Assembly: GCF_003255815.1 (NCBI RefSeq) | Contig: NC_037674.1 | Location: 1,968,754-2,032,753, forward strand | Length of the DNA stretch: 64,000 nt | From: Theropithecus gelada | Taxonomy: Eukaryota > Chordata > Mammalia > Primates > Cercopithecidae | Direction: 5' to 3' | Part shown: positions 22,698 to 34,303 of the stretch, one piece after another | Position numbering within the stretch: the stretch's first letter is position 1 | Layout: each line of letters opens with the position of its first letter | The notes under the pieces: model-generated | What the model was told of the DNA's origin: nothing | What the model saw: only the letters and a program-made list of their open reading frames with translations | Databases searched by the model: none | Program-made: the position numbers and the translations under genes

Positions 22698-23940
22698 CAT
22701 GATATCGATCGAGATGTGTCAGGTCCCGCTGATGCACGGAAACGTCTCCTGTTAGCATCGCCTCCTCTTTTGTATCTAGGCAGTTGCGTCTGTACGCAGT
22801 TACTTGTATGAGTGAACTTATGATTTAATAAAGCTCTTTGAAATTTTAAAATCTTCACCAGATTCTAAATCTCACATATACATATATAATCTTGGTCTTT
22901 GAAAAGGTGGCATTGATAAATTTCTTGTGAAATATCCTTAAAATAAATTATGAAACTGCAAGAGAAAGCTGCATATGTAAGTGTTCAATCCAGCCCCCTG
23001 GAGCGCAGTGGAGAGTCATCTGACAGTAGGATGAGGAGGAAGACACGGGTCAGGAGGTCAGGAGGAGGTTCGGAACACCCAGAGGTTTCTCCCGGCACCC
23101 TCACTTCCCAGAGTGGCAGGGGAAGGCCCTAGGTCCCAGAGCCAGCACGCCATCCCTCTGCGCCTCTTGGCTTGGAGCCCCGTGGTGCACCAGAGCTGGC
23201 GGGTGGCTGCGTGGTCATCTAGCTTATGCCTGTTTTGCTGAGCTTGTCAGTTTCACCCTGGCACTTTCCCAGATGCAGCTACTATTAATACAAGAAGTTC
23301 CGTTTTGTGGAGAACCATCACGCTCTAGGTAGAGCTTCTGTTAAATATATTCCTTCCAAAACAGACTTTGTGCAAGTTGGCCGTTGACAGCGACTCCTGG
23401 ATGGCATCCCACGCCAGGCGCCCTGTGGCCCAATAGCGTCACTGTGTCAGCGTGCTAAGGAGGCTGTGCTCATGCTGTCTCAGCACTTCCCTGGGACACT
23501 GTCAGGGCAAGGCAAGGCAACACTGCTGCCCTGTTACCTTAACTTTGTGAAAACCCTTTGATCTGGGGTATATTTCCATGAGCTATGACACTATTATCAA
23601 ATTAATTGTTAAAGCCACACAGTATGACCATCAAAATGTCTCTGAGTTGTCAACACCTATTCTTGCCGTCTGATAGGAGTTGCATGATTTTTAGAGCTTT
23701 GTGTGTAGTAATGGATCTCATACTGTTGTTTATATCACTTAGTTATTTATCAGTATCACTTTCTGAGGGTACTGAGTATTCTCAGCAACAGCAAAGAGGT
23801 GGGAATGCCTCCTGGAAACTTCAATGACATCTCATCTTCATTTGTTGAAAATCTATTTTTATATCCAGTCCTTTTTCAAAATAGTTGACAGTCATTTTTA
23901 TAACAGTCATTCATATTTTAGGAACATAAGAACCATTTTA
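22698..23940. other. Unassigned stretch of about 1.2 kb
   Basis: No repeat family or exon recognised. Includes a short (ta/ca)-rich run near 22874-22888 and GC-richer DNA at 23000-23220. Confidence 0.4.
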
Positions 23941-24381
23941 GAGCTGGGTGCAGTGGCTCACGCCTGTAATCCCAGCAACTTGAGAGGTAGAGTCAGGAAG
24001 ATCCCTTGAGGCCAGGAGTTCAAGACTAGCCTAGGAAACACAGCAAGACCCCATGTTTCTGCGAAAAATAAAAAATGAGTAAGGGGTGGTGGCACACTCT
24101 TGTCGTCCCAGCTACTCAGGAGGCTGAGGGAAGATAGCCTGAGGCCAGGAATTCGAGACCAGCCTGAGCAACATAGAGAGATCCCACTCTACAAAAAATT
24201 AAATTTAAAAAAATTAGCCAGGCATGGTGGTGCACACCTTTTATCCCAGCTACTTGGGGGCTGAAGCGGGAGGAACGCCTGAACCCAGGAGTCTCAGGCT
24301 GCAGTGTGCTATGATGGCACCACTGTACTCCAGCCTGGGTGACAGGGTGAGACCCCGTCTCTAGAAAAAAAGAAAAAAAAA
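23941..24381 (+). mobile_element. Three-part AluJ (arm-misaligned recombinant)
   Basis: At 441 bp it is about 150 bp longer than a normal Alu. The order is: left arm (23941-~24075), start of a right arm (~24080-24140, 'gtcccagctactcagg'), a return to left-arm sequence at 'ggccaggaattcgagaccag' through 'atcccactctacaaa', a linker, then a full right arm ending 'gagaccccgtctct' and an A-rich tail. The switch lies in 'gcccaggagttcgag'-like sequence present in both Alu arms, suggesting arm-to-arm recombination or duplication. Confidence 0.85.
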
Positions 24382-24552
24382 GACCACCTTACCTACTGAG
24401 ACCAGTCCGATATTCCTGCCATCGGCTGTACATGTGCGGGTCTTTCATAGCCATCATTTTGACAAGGAAGAGGCCCACTCCAACTATCACTACATCCCTT
24501 TAATAATGTATTTTGAATAAACGGTTGCATAATTGTATTGAAAGTATTCTTG

Positions 24553-24853
24553 CCGGGCGCGGTGGCTCAAGCCTGTAATCCCAGCACTTTGGGAGGCTGA
24601 GACGGGCGGATCATGAGGTCAGGAGATCGAGACCATCCTGGCTAACACGGTGAAACCACCTCTCTACTAAAAAAATTACAAAAAACCAGCCGGGCGAGGT
24701 GGCGGGCGCCTGTAGTCCCAGCTACTCGGGAGGCTGAGGCAGGAGAATGGCGTAAACCTGGGAGGTGGAGTTTGCAGTGAGCTGAGATCCGGCCACTGCA
24801 CTCCAGCCTGGGCGACAAAGAGAGACTCCGTCTCAAAAAAAAAAAAAAAAAAA
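24553..24853 (+). mobile_element. Cercopithecoid-type AluY (AluYR-like)
   Basis: Complete Alu with little decay and a 13-bp target-site duplication 'gaaagtattcttg' (24540-24552 and 24854-24866; one G may be shared with the Alu start). Diagnostic positions as I recall them are 'ggctcaagcctg', 'gggcgaggtggcgggcgcc', 'gaatggcgtaaacc' and 'gagatccggccactg', all features of Old World monkey AluYR lineages rather than human AluY. Confidence 0.9.
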
Positions 24854-24866
24854 GAAAGTATTCTTG

Positions 24867-25435
24867 AATCTCTATTTCTTTCATCCTGCATTACTTTTTG
24901 AGATAATCTCATCTGCCTGGTAGCTAAACCATTTTTTTTCTAAATTATATCTTTTTTATACTCATCTATGGGGTAACACATAACACAAATACTTGGTGAA
25001 GTATTTTCAGAAATATAGAAAACAAAGCCAAATTCTCTTTTCCCTTGGAAATTGTGCTGTTATAGACTTGGATCCTATCTTTATGTCTTCCCATTCTCAT
25101 CATCAGCCATTCGTGCCTCCATTCCTGTATCACCAGCTCCATCTCACAGGGGGATGCATTAGCCTCTGTGCTGCAAGATCCCTCAGCTCTGCTACGAATT
25201 GCCTTAGTTGGCTCCCCTGGAAGCAGACCCGGAGGAGATGAGCTGAGAGGAAGGGGCCTCATCTGAGAGGGTTGTGAGTGCTGGCGGAGAAGTAGGGCAG
25301 TGACCCAGGTGGGAAGGCAGCCACAAAAGCCCCATGGTTAGTTCACTTGTCACCGCCTGGAGCTTCATCCCACGGGGACCTGCAGGAAAAGGCTATGCTT
25401 CAGCATCATCTGACCCCTGAGAAAAGGAGGAGGCA
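24867..25435. other. Unassigned stretch
   Basis: No recognised repeat or exon. Confidence 0.4.
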
Positions 25436-26055
25436 CAGTGCCGGCACATCTAACTTTATCACACTTTGCTGTAGATATTTTGTGAAATTGAGGATTTGTG
25501 GCAACCCTGCGTCAAGCGAGTCTGTTGGTGCCAGATTTTCAATAGCATGTGTGCATTTAGTGTCTTCATGTTACATTTTGGTAATTCTTGCAATATTTGA
25601 AACTTCTCTGTTATTATTCTGTCTGTCTTGGTGGCCTGTGATCAGCGATCCTCAGTCTGACCACTGTGATTGTTTTGGGGCGCCAGGAACAGCACCCATA
25701 GAAGACAGCGAGAAGAGGAATCAGTCCGTGTTGTGTGTGTTCTGACTGCTCCACCAACCACCTCTCTCTTTCTCTCTCTCGCTTTCCTCTCCTGTTTCTG
25801 GGCTTCCCTTTCCTATTCCCTGACGCTCAGCACTATTGGAAATAGGCCAGTTAATAACCCTACCATGGCCTGAAAGTGTTCAAGTGCAAGGAGGAGTTGC
25901 ATGTGCCTCACCGTAAATCAGAAGCTGGAAATGAGTAAGCTTAGAAGAAAGGCATGCTGAAAGCCAAAACAGGCTGAAAGGTAGGCTTCTTGCACCAAAC
26001 AGCCAAGCTGTGAGTGCAAAGGAAACGTTATTGAAAGAGATGGCAAGTGCTACGC
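25436..26055 (+). mobile_element. Tigger1 DNA transposon, 5' portion
   Basis: The 5' part of a mariner/pogo-superfamily Tigger1: 'tttatcacactttgctgtag', 'gaggatttgtggcaaccctg', 'gtgattgttttggggcgcc', 'ttctgactgctccaccaacc' and 'ccagttaataaccctaccat'. The 3' part, including the DDE domain, is missing. Confidence 0.85.
25865..26055 (+). pseudogene. Tigger1 transposase N-terminus, broken
   Basis: The transposase start codon position is at 25865-25867 ('atggcc'). The third codon is now TGA, and further stops and frame disruptions follow. The remaining 'aatcagaagctggaaatgag' and 'gcatgctgaaagccaaaaca' segments correspond to the CENP-B-type helix-turn-helix DNA-binding region known for Tigger transposases. 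Only ~60 codon positions of the N-terminus remain. No function is expected. Confidence 0.75.
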
Positions 26056-26959
26056 ACTGGTGCACTCCGGTGCATTTTCCTCCCATATGTGAACATTTCT
26101 GTTGTATTCCCCATCGTTTGTTCTCCTCACCTGGACAGACTGCCTTCAACTGCATTTCTCCGTCCCTACCTGTGGCCACCAGACCTCCACCCTGCATCTG
26201 GGTGTAGGTGGCAATGTGGGGGTGTGCCTATTGTCTCTTTGTTGTCAATTTTTATCCTCCTGGCTGGATCCAGCCTTGTGTACATTTTGGACTGAAGAAA
26301 ACGTTAGGGTCTTCAGGGCACATCCTGAGAGTATTCCTCACCCCCCTTCCTAGGTTGCAAAATGAGAGTGTGGAGCTGTTCCTTTGGTAAGTCAGTCTAT
26401 TAGCCTAACCATGCACACCCTGAAGTGCCACCTGCTGTCAGTCTTATGCCTAAATCTCACTCTCAAAACTTCCGCTGTGGTTTTTCCCATTGCTTGAATG
26501 AAGGGAACCTATTACTCTCCTTATAATAACTCAGCAGCATCGGAAAACCTGGAGGTGGATCTGTGCCCTCCTCCTCCTGTGTCGGTGATGACAACATCAC
26601 AGCGATCTCCGCACCTCCCTAGAGAGGTCCCCAGTCCTCCGATTGGAGACATTCTTCATGCCATTCTTCCCTTCCCACAAGCCAGGTCCCCACTCATGAG
26701 TGTATAATCCTATGTAGTTTTAGAGTGGCTAACAGGTTGTTTGTGTTCTGGTCTCCCCCACCCCCCACACTCCGGGAGCATTTGGTGGAAAAGCCATAAA
26801 AGTGTTTTCAGGTCTAAATTCATGATCTGTGTTGGGTTTCCTCCTGTCTTCCAGCTCCAGGAGAGGAGGGTGGCAGAACATCTCACGTAGATCTGGTTCA
26901 CTTAGGTCTTCTCTGCTACGACCGTCATGTCTGCACCTAGAGGTCAATGGACAGTTTTC
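26056..26959. other. Unassigned stretch
   Basis: No recognised repeat or exon. Several overlapping 60-122-codon frames on both strands (26047-27097) lack family signatures. Confidence 0.4.
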
Positions 26960-27070
26960 AATCTCGTCCATTGATTTATTCATCAACCCTTTAAAGCATT
27001 TACCATATATCAGGAACTGGGCTAGGGGCTGGTGATGGAGCAAAGAACAGACAAATTGGGTAGCCCTTGT
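26960..27070 (-). mobile_element. L2 LINE 3' end fragment
   Basis: 'gatttattcatcaacccttt', 'accatatatcaggaactggg', 'gctggtgatggagcaaagaa' is the reverse complement of the L2 3' terminus. Confidence 0.6.
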
Positions 27071-27295
27071 TCCCCACCCCACCTGGCAATGAGCCATTTC
27101 CTACCAGGAAAGCCAGTGGTGGGAGAGCTCTGCAACTCCAGCTGGGTGCCTAGTCTGGAATTAAAATTGACCCTCAGACACCTAGAGGAAGTTCCAGCTC
27201 ACATATGCTGTTTTTTTATTATTTTGTAACAATACTATTTATTAATTTTATCAATTCTCTTAAACCTTTGTTATAAATGTTTTTATTATTTTATA

Positions 27296-27769
27296 TTAGA
27301 GGCCTGACAAAAGAGTGTTTAGAATCCGTGTCACAGCACCATCCAGCGTTGGCAGCCAGCAGCCTTGTTGATGGAAGAGTTTTTCGTGAGCAGCTCTCAC
27401 CTGGCTGGCCTGGGGAGTCTGTTTTGAAGCAGAGGCAGAAGTGCAGGCCCTGAGTTTGTTCCTAGAACCCAGTGAGCCCGCTGCTGGGGGCAGTGGCGGG
27501 GGAAGCACTCTAGTGGCCAACAGCCGTTGAGGCCGCAGCTGCAGGAGCTCCTGGCGCTGTGAGAGGAGCGGCTCTTTGGGCTCCAGGCTGGCTGGCCGGC
27601 TGTGTCCCCAGCTTGCCGAGCATTCTGAGAGGCTGATGGATGTATTTGCAGGGTAGTGACAGCCCTGAACTGAGGGGCAGTGCCCCCTATGCATGGAGGA
27701 CAAGGGATGTCTTTTCAGAGCCTCAAGTCCTCCCACCTCATCGTCTAACAATACTGGGCCTCCAGGCAT
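27296..27769 (-). other. Unrecognised 157-codon open reading frame
   Basis: An ATG-initiated frame in GC-richer DNA, rich in Leu, Ser, Pro and Arg, with no domain, signal peptide or membrane segment that I recognise. Downstream on the same strand is AT-rich sequence with several AATAAA-like hexamers and a short A run (to ~27200), a layout compatible with a last exon or a processed pseudogene. No splice acceptor or target-site duplication was identified. Chance is the default explanation. Confidence 0.2.
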
Positions 27770-27976
27770 GAGGGAGTGTAATCCCTGAGTTGGTACAAAT
27801 CCATCATTACGTCAAAGGACATTAAGGTGCAAGGGATGTGACGTACCCCAAGTCACCGTGCTAGTTAGGGGCAAAGCTGGGACTCAGAACTCCGAACTCC
27901 CTTTCAGCCTCAGGCTCCTCCCAGCACAAGAGTGGGTTTTCTGTACCATTGTGTTGAAGCTCTTTCATTTAAGTGA

Positions 27977-28296
27977 GCTCGGGGCTGTCCTGTGCTGGGC
28001 TCCGCGTCTGCACACCCTGCGTGGGGTTCGGTCAGTAGCTCAGGGCTGTCCTGTGCCGGGCTCCGCGTCTGCACACCCTGCGTGGGGTTCGGTCAGTAGC
28101 TCGGGGCTGTCCTGTGCCGGGCTCCGTGTCCGCACACCCTGCGTGGGGTTAGGTCAGTACTGGATTTAAGTGAGCTCGGGGCTGTCCTGTGTCGGGCTCC
28201 GTGTCTGCACACCCTGCGTGGGGTTAGGTCAGTAAGCTCGGGGCTGTCCTGTGCCGGGCTCTGTGTCTGCACACCCTGCGTAGGGTTAGGTCAGTA
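27977..28296. repeat. Minisatellite, five 61-bp units
   Basis: Units start at 27977, 28038, 28099, 28174 and 28236. Each begins 'gctc(a/g)gggctgtcctgtg' and ends 'ggtt(c/a)ggtcagta'. A 14-bp spacer 'ctggatttaagtga' separates units 3 and 4, and 'ttaagtga' also precedes unit 1, so units 1-3 and 4-5 form two higher-order blocks. Within-unit CpG sites vary as C/T. Confidence 0.95.
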
Positions 28297-28776
28297 CTGG
28301 TCTTTTCATGGGCCCTGCTCAGGTTTCATTTGGTTCCGTGATAAGGCTTTATGTGCTCTGTGCCAGCAAATACTGGGGAAGCTTATGGAAACCCGCTCGG
28401 GCATTTTCCTTCAATGTAACAGTGAAAAGGGCCAGTTGCACAGGGAGTGGGAGAGGGAGGAAGGTATTGAAGCGCTCACTCCAGGATTTCACGCAGCCTT
28501 TGTTGAGGACGTTGTGAATGTGAAGGTGAAAGTAGACCTGCCTGTGCTGTGGATGAGTCACCACTGCCCTCCCAGCACCGTTGAGAAATGCAAGAAACTG
28601 ATGGTCAGACATTAGCACCAGGCCTTACAAGGACAAACCTAAGGGTAAATCATTTGAGTTAAAGATTTAGTAATCTTCCTCCAAAAAAAAAAAAAAAAAA
28701 AGTGAAAAGACTCAGAAAATATTCAGAGTAAACAGAAGCAAGTATTTAGCAATGCTGTGATAATTTTATGAAATAA
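28297..28776. other. Unassigned stretch with poly-A run
   Basis: No recognised repeat apart from a ~20-bp A run at 28683-28701. Short open frames on both strands (28349-28618) are featureless. Confidence 0.4.
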
Positions 28777-28793
28777 TATATATATATATATAT
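28777..28793. repeat. (TA)n microsatellite at Alu tail
   Basis: About eight TA repeats directly before the T tract of the next Alu. Confidence 0.85.
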
Positions 28794-29077
28794 TTTTTTT
28801 TTTTGAGACAGGGCCTCCCTCTGTCACCCAGGCTGGAGTGCAATGGCTCAGTCATAGCCCACTGCATCCTCAAATGATCCTTCCATCTCCGCCTCCCAAA
28901 TAGCTGGGACTAGAGGCCACCATGCCTGGCTAATTTTTCTTATAAACCTTTTTTTTTTGTAGAGCCAGGATCTTACTATGTTTCCCAGGCTAGTCTCAAA
29001 CTCCTAGCCTCAAGCTGTGCACCCACCTTGGCCTTCTGAAGTGCTGGGATTACAGGCACGAGCCACTGTGCCTGACC
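28793..29077 (-). mobile_element. AluJ, minus strand
   Basis: T tract, 'gagacagggcctccctctgt', 'ctgcatcctcaaatgatcct', ending 'cactgtgcctgacc'. Many substitutions and a duplicated T-rich linker. Confidence 0.88.
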
Positions 29078-30409
29078 AAAAACATTCTTTTACATCACCA
29101 GAAATACATTTCCAAGCTGGGAACGTCTGGCATTAATTAGAACCAAGAGAAACTTACAGTTTCTGTTTTGTAACATGGAAAATTACATACATCTCAATTC
29201 TTGAAAACGTAGAGAAGGACAGGAATCCACAGCCCGTTGGAGGAGGGACAAAGGGACTTTTCCTGGGTGCTCTGACTTTGCATACCTTAGCACAGACACA
29301 ACATGAAGCAGAACCACATCATGGTCAGGTGCAGCACCTGGGTTCTGACAGTGTTCCCTTTCCCATACTGGGGGGCAGAATATCGGTTTGGATGTTATTT
29401 ATGTTTTTAATAATCTGATTTTGAAGGAAAGTAATAGGTATTTAGAAACTTGCATTGATTTTCTCCCTGAGGAAGGAAATGGAAGGCAAATTATATCATC
29501 CCTTCACCTTAACTCATTTTGAGTCTAAGTTCTGAATGAAATGAGGAAGGAATCCAGGATGATCGCATCCATTTCTAATATTAGAAATGCTGCTGGTTGG
29601 TTTGTTTATTTCGCATTACGTCCAAAAGATTGAAGGCAGCTTACAAAAATACATAATGAGCAATACGATTTTTAAAAGGAAGAGATTTGAAATCAGGCCT
29701 AAAGGAAAACAAGGATTAGAACGAAGTAATATAAAGCCGTGAGGAGGGTTAATCTTAGAAAATGCATGCGTTCATGGCTGCTACAATTTCAAGAGGAAGG
29801 ACACAAGCTTGCTTCCTTTTTTCTAGCAAGCAGCATAAAGGAGACAGGGTAGTTATTCAGTAAGAATGTGGTGTTCCTTGACCTGAGTTTGACAACAAAC
29901 CCCTCTATGGGGCCTCAAAAAGGGAGCGTGCTGTGTTCTCCACTCACTGCTGCCACCGTTTAAAGTAGTGTATCTCTTAATGATGATGTTGGCTAACTAT
30001 GCCTACTTATTGGGTGTTTTCCATCTCCAATACTGTGGAGTCAGTAGCTAGCAAAGATTAGCTGCCTAGTAAATGCTTAACACTGCAGTCAATCTGACTA
30101 CCACACCTTTGCTTTTCATCATGCGGTAAATGAAGAGAACAAGGTTGGGAGTTTTTGCTCTGAAAGGTAAGCATCGTCTATGCCGGAAGACATGTTGAAG
30201 AGTGTTCCCATGTGTCATTTTTGGCTACAATAGAACTTGACTGTTACATCAAGAAGAGTCCATTTCATAACAAGGCTGTAGGGTGCCCATAGGGTAGGAT
30301 ATAGGGTGTGAGCAAGGGAGGACTAGGGACCAGTTCTTCCAAGGTGGGGATTCACTTCACGTGTAGTGTTAGGAAGGGAGCAGGAGTGATCAAGTGCCTG
30401 AAAACCACG
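29078..30409. other. Unassigned stretch of about 1.3 kb
   Basis: No repeat, exon or RNA gene recognised, and no open frame over 60 codons. Confidence 0.45.
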
Positions 30410-30805
30410 TGTCAGGCTTCTCCAGAGAAAGAGAACCAATAGGATGTGTATAGAGAGATACTCGTTGTAACGAGCTGGCTCACACAATTGGGAAGGCTGG
30501 CAATTCTGAAATCTGCTGTGCAGGCTGGCAGGCTAGAGACCCAGGAAAGAGCTGAGGCTGCAGCCCTAGCCTACAGGCAGTCTTCCTCCTGGGAGGACCT
30601 CAGGCTTCTTCAGGACCTTCGACTGATTGGATGAGGCCCACCTGCATCGTGGAGGGGAGTCTGCCTTCCTCAGAGTCTGTTGATTTAACTGTTAATCCCA
30701 TCTGAAAAATAGCTCCATACCAACATCTAGACTTGTGTTTGAACAAACATCTGGGCACCATAGCCTGCCCAACAAAATGAGTGACACGTGAAATTAACTA
30801 CCACA
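30410..30805 (-). mobile_element. Probable ERVL-class solo LTR
   Basis: On the minus strand it contains 'ggtgcccagatgtttg', 'gtgggcctcatccaatcag', 'tttcctgggtctctagcctg' and ends 'cctattggttctctttctct'. This order is that of a common mammalian LTR ending 'ttctctggagaaccctg'. It starts TG and ends CA as a unit 30410-30805. The flanks 'ccacg' and 'ccaga' are at best an eroded 5-bp duplication. Confidence 0.55.
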
Positions 30806-31609
30806 CCAGATTATGAAAGAAATAGAGGGAAGAGGCTAAAATAGTTAATCTGTAGAGTAACCTGGCCACAGATCAGGGCTAAGTCTCTCCACATATGATC
30901 CACAGGCGCCTTAGAGAGCGAGGAGTTAGATTTATGCTGTGGATCCAGTGGGTCCCAGCCGCCGGATGCAGCTTTTCGTCCGACGCAGGGGAGAGCAGGT
31001 CGCCCTGCTCACCGGGATGGGCTAACTCCCCTATTTCCGGAAGCTTTCGGGAAGCAGTGAGATCGGCTCTGGACTTTTGTGGAGGGAACTGTTTCTGGCT
31101 CTGGGTGCTCCTAGATCCAGTTCTTCTATTCTCTACTATTCTCTGTTAGAGAATATTTAACTTAAGATATTGTGATCATCAAAAATGATTTCTTTTCCAA
31201 AACAAATGGTCAGCCTGACCTTGGAAGTGGAGAGGTGGGATGAGGTGGGGACAAGCATGCGGGTTTGTGATGTGAGTGTGCGGTACACACCCCATCACAG
31301 AGCATGCGTGTGGCCGGATCAGAGCGAAGTGCCCGTACCTCTGTGCGACTTCTCAACAGCAGGTGAGTGTGATTCTCACCGTTGTCTTCTGAAAGTTCAG
31401 GGCGGATATTTTAGAAAGGTAGACGCCAGCCTGTCCTTACCCTAAGGAGGTCAGATACAGATTTCAGTGGACAGTGTAGCCACATTGTTCAGTGAGTGAG
31501 GGGCTGAGAAGCAAGTACCAGAGGGCAGGGCGACTTTCCCATAAAAAGAGTTACTGTTTTTATTTTGATTTTACACATTCAAATAAGAAAGCAAAAAAAA
31601 AAAAAAAGT

Positions 31610-31644
<35 letters not shown>

Positions 31645-32159
31645 GAAAGCAACCCACACGTCATGTCCCATAAGGTATGACTGAAGTGTTGGTTTCATCA
31701 CCAATGATGTAGACCTTGTTGGTGCCCCCGGGGCGGATGCTGAGGTCTATTCTGCAGGTTCTGGGCCTCCTGTTCCATAGAGATCTGCCTAGAGGGACCC
31801 TGCCCTGTGGGTCTCCGCGGAAAACAGCCTCCCTTGAGCTGGCCCACTCTGTCTCCATAGTTGAGGTTTGCCTCATTCTTCATAGAAACTCACACTAACA
31901 TTTCATGGGTTCCCACTTAATGGAAATTGTACAATGACTGGGCTCCTCTGGGGTTCTTGAACTGAACCCTGCCTCAGTGAGGTGCACTTTCATCTGGGAC
32001 AGAGGAACACCAGACCCCAACTGCCTTTTTGCTCCTAGCAACCAGGGCTCCAGAAAAGCAGCTTCCCAGTGTGTTCCTGGCCATCCTTCAGAACTCACCT
32101 TCCTGGGTGGGTTGAGAGCCGTGGTCATCTCAGAGTCAATCCATCCATATTTCCTTTAG
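30806..32159. other. Unassigned stretch
   Basis: No named repeat apart from the A/TAA microsatellite (31591-31648). At 31362-31368 'cagcaggtgagtg' resembles a + strand splice donor, but no supporting exon or frame was seen. Confidence 0.35.
31591..31648. repeat. Poly-A and (TAA)n microsatellite
   Basis: An A run, then about nine TAA units (31607-31638), then another A run. Confidence 0.92.
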
Positions 32160-32320
32160 AATCTCTCTTGCTGTTGCTCTTTCTCTTGCTCTGGCTTTCC
32201 ATCTGTTTTTCTTCCTCTCTGTATCTCTCTCCCCCTCTCTTTGCCTCTCTCTCACACTCTCATTCTCTGTCTCTCCCTGTGTTGCTGTCTTTCTCCCTCT
32301 GGCTTTCTTTCTCGTGCTTT
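32160..32320. repeat. Pyrimidine-rich low-complexity tract
   Basis: About 160 bp of CT-rich imperfect repeats ('tctctctcacactctcattc'). Confidence 0.85.
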
Positions 32321-34303
32321 CTCATACAATAAGGTTCACAGAGAAGCATGGAAGAGCACGGGGCCTGGGCAGGCTGTTGCCAGGATCTTCCCTGCACCGT
32401 GCAGTCAGATGTGTTAGCAACACCGTGCTTGCTGAAGGCCAGGAAAACAACCTTGTCGGGAGCCTGAAGGAGGCCCTAGAATGTGAACCAATTAATTTAG
32501 AATAAGAAATTGTCAGCGGCCTAAGCATAGAAGTCCACAGGGCCAGCTCATTCTCTCCCTGCAGTCAGCCTCCTGAGAGGCCAAATCGTAATGAGAATGT
32601 TGCTGTGGTCGGTGAAGATGGAAATCACAAAGGATCGAGTGGGTCTTATGAAAACGTCTCAGGAGCGTTTGGGGGCAGCCCTATCCCAGCCCTCACACGG
32701 TTCTGCTCTCACTCTTGTTTTGGGCTTTCCTTGCTTTGGTGCGACACCACTCTGTTTTATTCTTTGGATTTGTTACTGGCACGAGTCAAATTGCTCAAAT
32801 GCCCACCCAGCATAGTTTTAGATAGAGCGGGTCCCCGGTGCCTAATTGGAAGATAAAGCCCTGACCTCTGTTTCACAGATGTAGTGGAGGCTGCGTCCTG
32901 TGTTTCTGGAGGCCCTCGTCGCCTCCTGTGTGCCGATCTCTGGGTGAAACTGGGAGGACAGTTTTAGTTCCCTGATTTACAAATTCTTATGGGAACTTCA
33001 TGATAGCCCTAAACATGAACAAAACAGGAACCCAAACTATTAAATATTAAAGCATTTTCATGAGTCAGCTTCAAAGTAAATAACCAGGAAGTCAGAGCAA
33101 AGAGATAGTAAAAGAAGTCTCATCCTCCATATTGCAATGTAGTATTGTAATTTTGGTTCCCTTTACCGTAAATTGTCTTTCTTTTCCCTTCCTTGGAATG
33201 CATAAGGAAGGCTGTTCTACCTTTGCTTTCTTCTTCTGGATCCCCAGAAGTTGAGTGGGTAGTATTTTTTTCAAGCTTGGGCCCTGGAATTCTGTAAAGT
33301 GCATACGTGGTGTCTCCCGGGTGGCGAGGGATGGCCAAGAGGACGCCAGAGCCCTTTGCTTCCTGTATTTTCTCTCCCCCGAAACCAGCTTTTAGGAAAG
33401 GCTGTGATAAACTCAATCTCTAAGATGTCCATGAATGAGAGGACTTTAAAAGTTCTCATTGCAAATGAATAAACAAGATTTGTATGACCTCTTCTATGGA
33501 TATTTGCATTTAAATAGTCCGTGTTTCAAATCAGCGATGGGAAAGGTGTTCTAACTGGGAATTGGGGCACCTTTCATCTAACAGGGAACATATTTGGGGG
33601 GCAGAACAACCTTCCTATCTCTGAAATTGCAACTGTTTTCAGTCTGGCTCTTTTGATCTAAAGGACTTAAATTTCAGATGTTTTAGACGAGGCCAAAGAA
33701 TAAAAATAATATAGAAGTTAAAAGAGGCAACCGGGATCCAACTAATCCATGTTATTCCACGTGCGACCATTTCAGTCATGGAAGAGTTCTTCCCAGCACA
33801 GGTCCCGGGCCTGTCATACCCAGGTCACTCAAAAGACAAGCCTAAAATGAGCAGGCATGAGCCACTTCTCTAGTTCATATTATTGCTAAAATCGATTTTT
33901 TAACCAAAGTCACTGTGTAAATTTTTAAAAATCTAAGGGAGAAAAAATTCGTAGAAAGAAAATATATATAATATCTGGTATCATGTGGAAATCGTAATCA
34001 TTTATTTTATCTTGAAAGTATTATTTGATTAACGTCATTCATGCTTAGGTCTGCTAGTGGGGGAGCGTAATGCAAATGATGGAATTAACAAGATTTATTT
34101 AAGACTGATCTATTTTAAGCCTGATGGAGATGTTTAAGCGTGGAGAATTTAGGAGTGTATGTATGCCTAAGAAACTGAAATCTAAGATAGCAAGATAGAA
34201 TAGCTCACTAAGTTCTTTTCTTCTTATGTTAGTAGCTTGAACTTGAGCCATTTCTGATAAGAAATTGAACACGTATAAAGAAATGGCATTTCTGCCCCGT
34301 GCA
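32321..34303. other. Unassigned stretch of about 2 kb
   Basis: No recognised repeat, exon or RNA gene. AT-richer from 33900. Confidence 0.4.

Noticed and set aside
27977..28296. Regular repeats that might suggest a CRISPR-like array
   Set aside because: Units are contiguous 61-bp tandem copies without distinct spacers. This is a minisatellite in a primate genome.
31362..31370. 'cagcaggtgagtg' donor-like motif after an 86-codon frame (31185-31445)
   Set aside because: No acceptor, conservation evidence or protein feature. Isolated donor matches are common.
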